Source: Methanobacteriota archaeon
Lineage (GTDB): Archaea > Methanobacteriota > Methanobacteria > Methanobacteriales > Methanobacteriaceae
Assembly (NCBI GenBank): GCA_023436175.1
Contig: JAEZKE010000019.1
Location: forward strand, 1-25,958
Length of the DNA stretch: 25,958 bases
Direction: 5' to 3'
Of this stretch, positions 22,709 through 25,958 are shown piece after piece. The position numbers and the translations under genes are program-made. The notes under the pieces were generated by a model that saw nothing but the letters and a program-made list of their open reading frames with translations, made no database searches and had not been told where the DNA came from. Numbering within the stretch: the first letter of the stretch is position 1; each line of letters opens with the position of its first letter.

Positions 22709-23926
22709 TTATTCAAAAATCTTAAAAGAGCTGTACTTAACTATATTGCACTCTTCACCTTTTTTTATACTTTTAGTATCCTCATCAACGAATATATAAC
22801 AGTTTGACATTACAACTGATTTATTTATGCCTGCTTTTGTTTTTATTGGATAAACTAAACCATTTTCGAGTTTTGCTCTTATTATGTTGCATTTACCTTT
22901 GGCAGATTTTATATCGTCGCCTGCAGTGCATTTTATTAAATCGAACTCTTTATGGATATTTTGCATTTTTAGAAGGTAGTTTCTTGCAAAAATATCAAAC
23001 TGCACAGCTGCAGCTACGGGGTAACCTGATAACATGAAAACAGCTTTGTTATTTACAACACCAAATCCAACAGGTTTTCCTGGCTTTATGGCAACTCCAT
23101 GAAACAAAACTTCACCAAGCTTGGAAGTTGCGCTTACCACAACATCTCCCTTGCTGATTGCAGTTCCCCCAGTTGTGATTACTACATCACATTTTTCAAT
23201 ATGATCTTGAAGTTCATTAACCATGGTGTCAAAGTCATCTCCACAGTGTTTAATGTCCGGAACTGCAAGGGACTCTTCAACAACACCTTTTAAAGCGTAT
23301 TTATTTGAATTTGGTATTTTTCCAGGTTCAAGGGTTGCAGTTGGTTCTACAAGCTCATTTCCGGTTATAATAATTCCAACTCTCGGCTTTTTGAATACTT
23401 CAACCTTACTGTAACCTGATGAAGCTATCACAGAAAGGTGGTGTGGCCCTAAAATTTGTCCTTCCCTTAAAATAATTTCTCCTTTCTTTAAATCTTCCCC
23501 TTTAAGCGCTATATCTCTATTAAAAGCAACGCTTTTGGTTATTTTGATCTTGTTATCTATCTGTTCAATATCTTCTTCCATTACAACTGCATTTGATCGG
23601 GCGGGCATAGGTGCACCTGTTGCTATTCTAATAGCTTTTCCCCGACTTAAAGTGTGCTTAGATGTATTTCCAGCTCCAATTTCATCTATAACTTCGAGAT
23701 ATATTGGATTGGATTTAGATGCATCTTGAGTATCTTCTGCTATTACTGCATATCCGTCCATTGCAGATCTGTCAAATGGAGGAACATCAATCAATACTTC
23801 AATATTTTCGGCTAAAACTCTTGCATTTGCTTCTTCAAGAGTTATCTCTTCTTTAGTAGGGGTTATTTTTACACTTTCGATTATTTGCAGTGCATTTTTT
23901 ACAGGAATTAGGTTCGATGAGTACAT
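22709..23926 (-). CDS. moeA: Molybdopterin molybdenumtransferase MoeA
   Basis: Inserts molybdate or tungstate into adenylylated molybdopterin, 405 residues with the four-domain MoeA layout. The N-terminal part has VPPFDRSAMDGYAV (near 50-63) and RIATGAPMPARSNAVVMEED; the MogA-like domain has VGIIITGNEL, DVVITTGGTAISKGD and KPGKPVGFG, then LSGYPVAAAVQFDIF in place of the more usual LPGNPVSA; domain IV is the beta-rich C-terminus. ATG 23926 is preferred over GTG 23935, which belongs to the ribosome binding site GGTGTT. Archaea often have two moeA paralogues, thought to separate molybdenum from tungsten use; which one this is cannot be told. It lies between formate dehydrogenase and formylmethanofuran dehydrogenase genes, both clients of its product. 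Confidence 0.92.
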   Translation of the reverse strand: MYSSNLIPVKNALQIIESVKITPTKEEITLEEANARVLAENIEVLIDVPPFDRSAMDGYAVIAEDTQDASKSNPIYLEVIDEIGAGNTSKHTLSRGKAIRIATGAPMPARSNAVVMEEDIEQIDNKIKITKSVAFNRDIALKGEDLKKGEIILREGQILGPHHLSVIASSGYSKVEVFKKPRVGIIITGNELVEPTATLEPGKIPNSNKYALKGVVEESLAVPDIKHCGDDFDTMVNELQDHIEKCDVVITTGGTAISKGDVVVSATSKLGEVLFHGVAIKPGKPVGFGVVNNKAVFMLSGYPVAAAVQFDIFARNYLLKMQNIHKEFDLIKCTAGDDIKSAKGKCNIIRAKLENGLVYPIKTKAGINKSVVMSNCYIFVDEDTKSIKKGEECNIVKYSSFKIFE

Positions 23927-24180
23927 AATAAACACCAGTTAAACGCTCATAAAAAATTGATTGTTTTTTGATCTTTAATAAGTCTTGAATAGCTAGTGCA
24001 AATAGGTTGTTATTTTGTTAACTTTTAAAATTGTGAGGAGCCGTAAAATAAGTTCAAATATAAATATAGAAAAACGTTTTATCTGGCTTAAAATTTAAAA
24101 TTACTATATTTTAAAGGCTTTAATTGTATGCAGTTTTTTTCAAAAAGTATGCATATGTGTGCTGAATTTTAAAGTGTAAA

Positions 24181-24201
24181 GATGTGTTACAACTACACAT
24201 C
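24181..24201. promoter_or_regulatory. Dyad A: GATGTGT-N7-ACACATC
   Basis: Perfect 7-bp arms, 21 bp overall, 87 bp before the HTH-ferredoxin ATG and upstream of the predicted TATA box. A second, slightly degenerate 21-bp copy lies at 24258-24278 (start-to-start 77 bp). A likely operator. Confidence 0.65.
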
Positions 24202-24233
24202 ACTATATATAATTTCCTATATTAACCTAGTCG

Positions 24234-24250
24234 AAATATATATATTTATA
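24234..24250 (+). promoter_or_regulatory. TATA region of the HTH-ferredoxin/fwdF operon
   Basis: CGAAATATATATATTTATAG contains a strong TATA box between dyads A and B. Transcription would start near 24265, inside dyad B. The remaining spacer from 23927 to 24180 is AT-rich with no gene seen; it should hold the moeA promoter on the other strand. Confidence 0.5.
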
Positions 24251-24257
24251 GAAACAA

Positions 24258-24278
24258 GATGTGTAATTAATACACAAG
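24258..24278. promoter_or_regulatory. Dyad B: GATGTGTA-N5-TACACAAG
   Basis: TGTGTA-ATTAA-TACACA with the left flank GA as in dyad A; the right end is AAG rather than ATC. It ends 9 bp before the ATG at 24288 and overlaps the ribosome binding site AAGGTG and the predicted transcription start, so a bound repressor would block expression. Confidence 0.65.
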
Positions 24279-24287
24279 GTGTCCATT

Positions 24288-24746
24288 ATGCCAAAACACA
24301 TTGCTTCAGGATTAAAATATTTAGCGGCAGTAGAACTCATTAGGAAGGGATACAGCCAGAGAGAAATATCAGAAATGCTGGATATGGACAGATCTACACT
24401 TTCTCATTATTTAAATGGTAGAAATATATCGATGGGATCTATAGAGATAGCAGAACTCATTAAGGGTTTCTGTCCAAAGGATTTCCTGGAGTTGACAAGC
24501 GCTCTTTTGGAAAACAAAGATACAACAAGAACAATTGTTAAAACATGTTTAAACCAGAAATACATGGCAAAAGTGAGGGATTCATGTATTGGTTGTGGAC
24601 TTTGTGTAGATACATGTTTGATGAATGCCATATCGTTGGATAATCTCAAATCACAAATAGATTCCGAATCATGTTGCGGATGTCTTATGTGTGAAGAAAA
24701 ATGTCCTACTAACTCAATTAAAATTATGGAGGTTCAGGAAAATTAG
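24288..24746 (+). CDS. HTH domain fused to two [4Fe-4S] clusters
   Basis: A 152-residue fusion. Residues ~20-46 are a helix-turn-helix (KGYSQREISEMLDMDRSTLSHYLNGR), clearly DNA-binding in type. Residues ~97-148 are a ferredoxin domain with CIGCGLCVDTC and CCGCLMCEEKCP, two [4Fe-4S] clusters. The link is helical. This looks like a redox- or iron-sensing regulator. Two 21-bp dyads flank its promoter, so autoregulation is likely. It is the first gene before fwdF; the Methanothermobacter tungsten formylmethanofuran dehydrogenase operon begins with a small ferredoxin-like subunit gene, fwdH, and this may be its counterpart, in which case the 'subunit' would also bind DNA. ATG 24288 follows AAGGTGTCC with good spacing; GTG 24279 lies in that site and in the dyad. 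Confidence 0.85.
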   Translation: MPKHIASGLKYLAAVELIRKGYSQREISEMLDMDRSTLSHYLNGRNISMGSIEIAELIKGFCPKDFLELTSALLENKDTTRTIVKTCLNQKYMAKVRDSCIGCGLCVDTCLMNAISLDNLKSQIDSESCCGCLMCEEKCPTNSIKIMEVQEN

Positions 24747-24874
24747 GAATTTTCCGAACCCCAAAATTTTAAAAAATTTGGAAGTTATCAAAAACTGAAG
24801 CATTTGAAAACCTAAGGGTTTTGACAGGTTTTTGGAACTCTAAAAAAATTGAAAATTTTCGGAGGAATAAAAAA
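24731..24874 (+). promoter_or_regulatory. Structured leader between the HTH-ferredoxin gene and fwdF
   Basis: A hairpin GGTTC-a-GGAAAATT / AATTTTCC-GAACC (24731-24760) has the HTH gene's stop codon TAG at its tip. It is followed by CCAAA...TTTGG (24761-24781), then AAAACC (24808-24813), which can pair with GGTTTT in either of two places (24817-24822 or 24828-24833). AAAATT-GAA-AATTTT (24845-24860) abuts the ribosome binding site GGAGG (24861-24865). The alternative pairings could tune termination, RNA processing or translation of fwdF. Confidence 0.5.
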
Positions 24875-25915
24875 ATGGCTACAACTACAAAAGAAGTCAA
24901 AGCCAAAAATTTCAACATTGAAAGATCAGCTGAAGAAGAAAGAAAGCTATCATTCAAAAATGAAACATGTGTTGGCTGCGGCATTTGTGAACAAATATGC
25001 CCAGTAGAGGCAATAGAACTCGGCGACATCGGTGCTATAGTAAGAACCGGTGCTGAAGAGCCTAAAATAACAATCGATGAACATAAATGTGTACTTTGTG
25101 GTATGTGCGATGTTGCATGCCCCGTAGAAGCATTAGAACTCACAATAGATGGTAAACCAATAAGTGAAATAGAAACATATCCACGTCTAATATCTTCTGC
25201 AGAAATATGTGATGAAGATTGTGTTTACTGTAAAGCATGTGAAAGAGCATGCCCACAAGAAGCAATAACTGTTGCAAGAGTACTTCCGGACAGGTCAAAA
25301 CTTGTATCTGGTGAAATCGAGATCAACAAGGAAAAATGTATAGACTGTGGTGTATGTGAAGAAATGTGCCCTGCAGATGCTATAACAATTGAACAGAAAG
25401 GTCCTGAAGACTTTGAAATTACAGTGGATGAAGAAAAATGTGTTTACTGTGGTGTATGTAAACGTGCATGTCCTGAAAATGCAATAATGGAAGCATGCAG
25501 AGCATGTTCATACGGTGAATACGAAATCAGCCCAGAAGCAGCTGAAATCACTGGAAAAGCAATCATAGATGAAGAATCCTGTGTAAGATGCGGATGGTGT
25601 GAAGAAGTCTGTCCAAAAGAAGCAGCAGCAGTTGAAAAACCATTCGAAGGTGAACTGGAAATTAACCAGGAATCATGTGAAGCATGTGGGGCATGTGTAG
25701 ATATATGTCCATGTAGTGTATTATCTTTCCCTAAAGCTTCAAAACCAGGGGAAATTGGCGACAAACTCCAGAAAGAAGAACAGTTCTGTATTTACTGTGG
25801 AGCTTGTGCTAATGTATGTCCTACAAAATCTATAGATGTAAAACGAACTGGGGTTAAATACACACCTACTAAATCTAAATCATGGCAACAGAGATTAGAA
25901 TCTTTAAAAACTTAA
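24875..25915 (+). CDS. fwdF: Polyferredoxin, formylmethanofuran dehydrogenase subunit F type
   Basis: An electron-wire protein of 346 residues with eight ferredoxin cluster motifs: CVGCGICEQICP, CVLCGMCDVACP, CVYCKACERACP, CIDCGVCEEMCP, CVYCGVCKRACP, CVRCGWCEEVCP, CEACGACVDICP and CIYCGACANVCP. Eight [4Fe-4S] clusters and this length match FwdF, which carries ferredoxin electrons to the tungsten/molybdenum site of formylmethanofuran dehydrogenase, the CO2-fixing first step of methanogenesis; MvhB-type polyferredoxins have twelve. Soluble, no membrane segment. ATG 24875 is chosen, with GGAGG (24861-24865) upstream; an open frame extending to 24821 crosses hairpins. A further cysteine-rich gene begins 16 nt after the stop, consistent with fwdG. 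The catalytic fwd genes would lie past the right edge, so this name rests on cluster count and gene order. Confidence 0.8.
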   Translation: MATTTKEVKAKNFNIERSAEEERKLSFKNETCVGCGICEQICPVEAIELGDIGAIVRTGAEEPKITIDEHKCVLCGMCDVACPVEALELTIDGKPISEIETYPRLISSAEICDEDCVYCKACERACPQEAITVARVLPDRSKLVSGEIEINKEKCIDCGVCEEMCPADAITIEQKGPEDFEITVDEEKCVYCGVCKRACPENAIMEACRACSYGEYEISPEAAEITGKAIIDEESCVRCGWCEEVCPKEAAAVEKPFEGELEINQESCEACGACVDICPCSVLSFPKASKPGEIGDKLQKEEQFCIYCGACANVCPTKSIDVKRTGVKYTPTKSKSWQQRLESLKT

Positions 25916-25931
25916 TCTTACAGGTGATCAA

Positions 25932-25958
25932 ATGGAACTTAAAGTAAATCAAGATAAA
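25932..25958 (+). CDS. Start of next operon gene, probable small ferredoxin (fwdG-like)
   Basis: ATG 25932 with AGGTGAT (25922-25928) 3 nt before it opens a frame reading MELKVNQDK to the window edge. A short strand followed by NQDK is how many 2x[4Fe-4S] ferredoxins begin just before their first cysteine, and fwdG is expected here. Only nine codons are visible, so identity is a guess. Confidence 0.55.

Noticed and set aside
24129..24174. Short peptide frame starting at ATG 24129 (14 codons)
   Set aside because: There is no ribosome binding site and the frame is too short to support.

Overview
The window comes from a hydrogenotrophic methanogen of the order Methanobacteriales, most likely Methanobacterium or a close relative. 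The evidence is an AtwA-type double ABC ATPase (the activation component of methyl-coenzyme M reductase), an eight-cluster polyferredoxin of the formylmethanofuran dehydrogenase type, an archaeal class I lysyl-tRNA synthetase, DUF2124 and DUF134 proteins, a ribulose-monophosphate-pathway isomerase, AT-rich spacers, and GGTGAT-type ribosome binding sites usually 3-5 nt before the start. The genus is an inference; no rRNA is present.

Layout. 1-2415 (minus strand): thiC followed by lysS, which runs off the left edge. 2442-2690: a dense array of short, different hairpins upstream of thiC. 3050-5886 (minus): DUF134 regulator, atwA, a 29-residue membrane peptide and a DUF2124 protein in one direction. 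5887-6274: a divergent control region with two exact copies of the 14-bp palindrome TGAATATATATTCA, then a 47-residue zinc-ribbon gene. 6832-10753: a B12-binding radical SAM enzyme, a PfkB-family nucleoside kinase and a glutamine-synthetase-like ligase. 10799-12789 (minus): a coiled-coil protein and a ModE-like/LysR-like regulator whose 3' end is tandemly duplicated. 12929-14446: hxlB, a remnant tail of a second hxlB, and a membrane-anchored SagB-type nitroreductase.

14479-25958 is dominated by formate and molybdenum/tungsten metabolism: fdhD, a carboxymuconolactone-decarboxylase-like gene, NuoE-like and NuoF-like flavoprotein subunits, mobB, an iron-sulfur-rich formate dehydrogenase catalytic subunit, a TPR gene, moeA, an HTH-ferredoxin gene, fwdF and the first codons of a probable ferredoxin gene. 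The NuoE/NuoF/FdhA trio has the architecture of bacterial NAD(P)-linked, possibly electron-bifurcating formate dehydrogenases rather than the F420-dependent FdhAB usual in methanogens. FdhD, MobB and MoeA would supply sulfurated Mo/W-pterin cofactor to both FdhA and the formylmethanofuran dehydrogenase.

Three regulator genes each have a perfect or near-perfect dyad next to their own start: DUF134 (two palindromes), the ModE/LysR-like regulator (TGAAAATA-N6-TATTTTCA) and the HTH-ferredoxin (two GATGTGT-type dyads, one over the predicted transcription start). These are the strongest regulatory leads. No rRNA, tRNA, CRISPR array or insertion sequence was seen.
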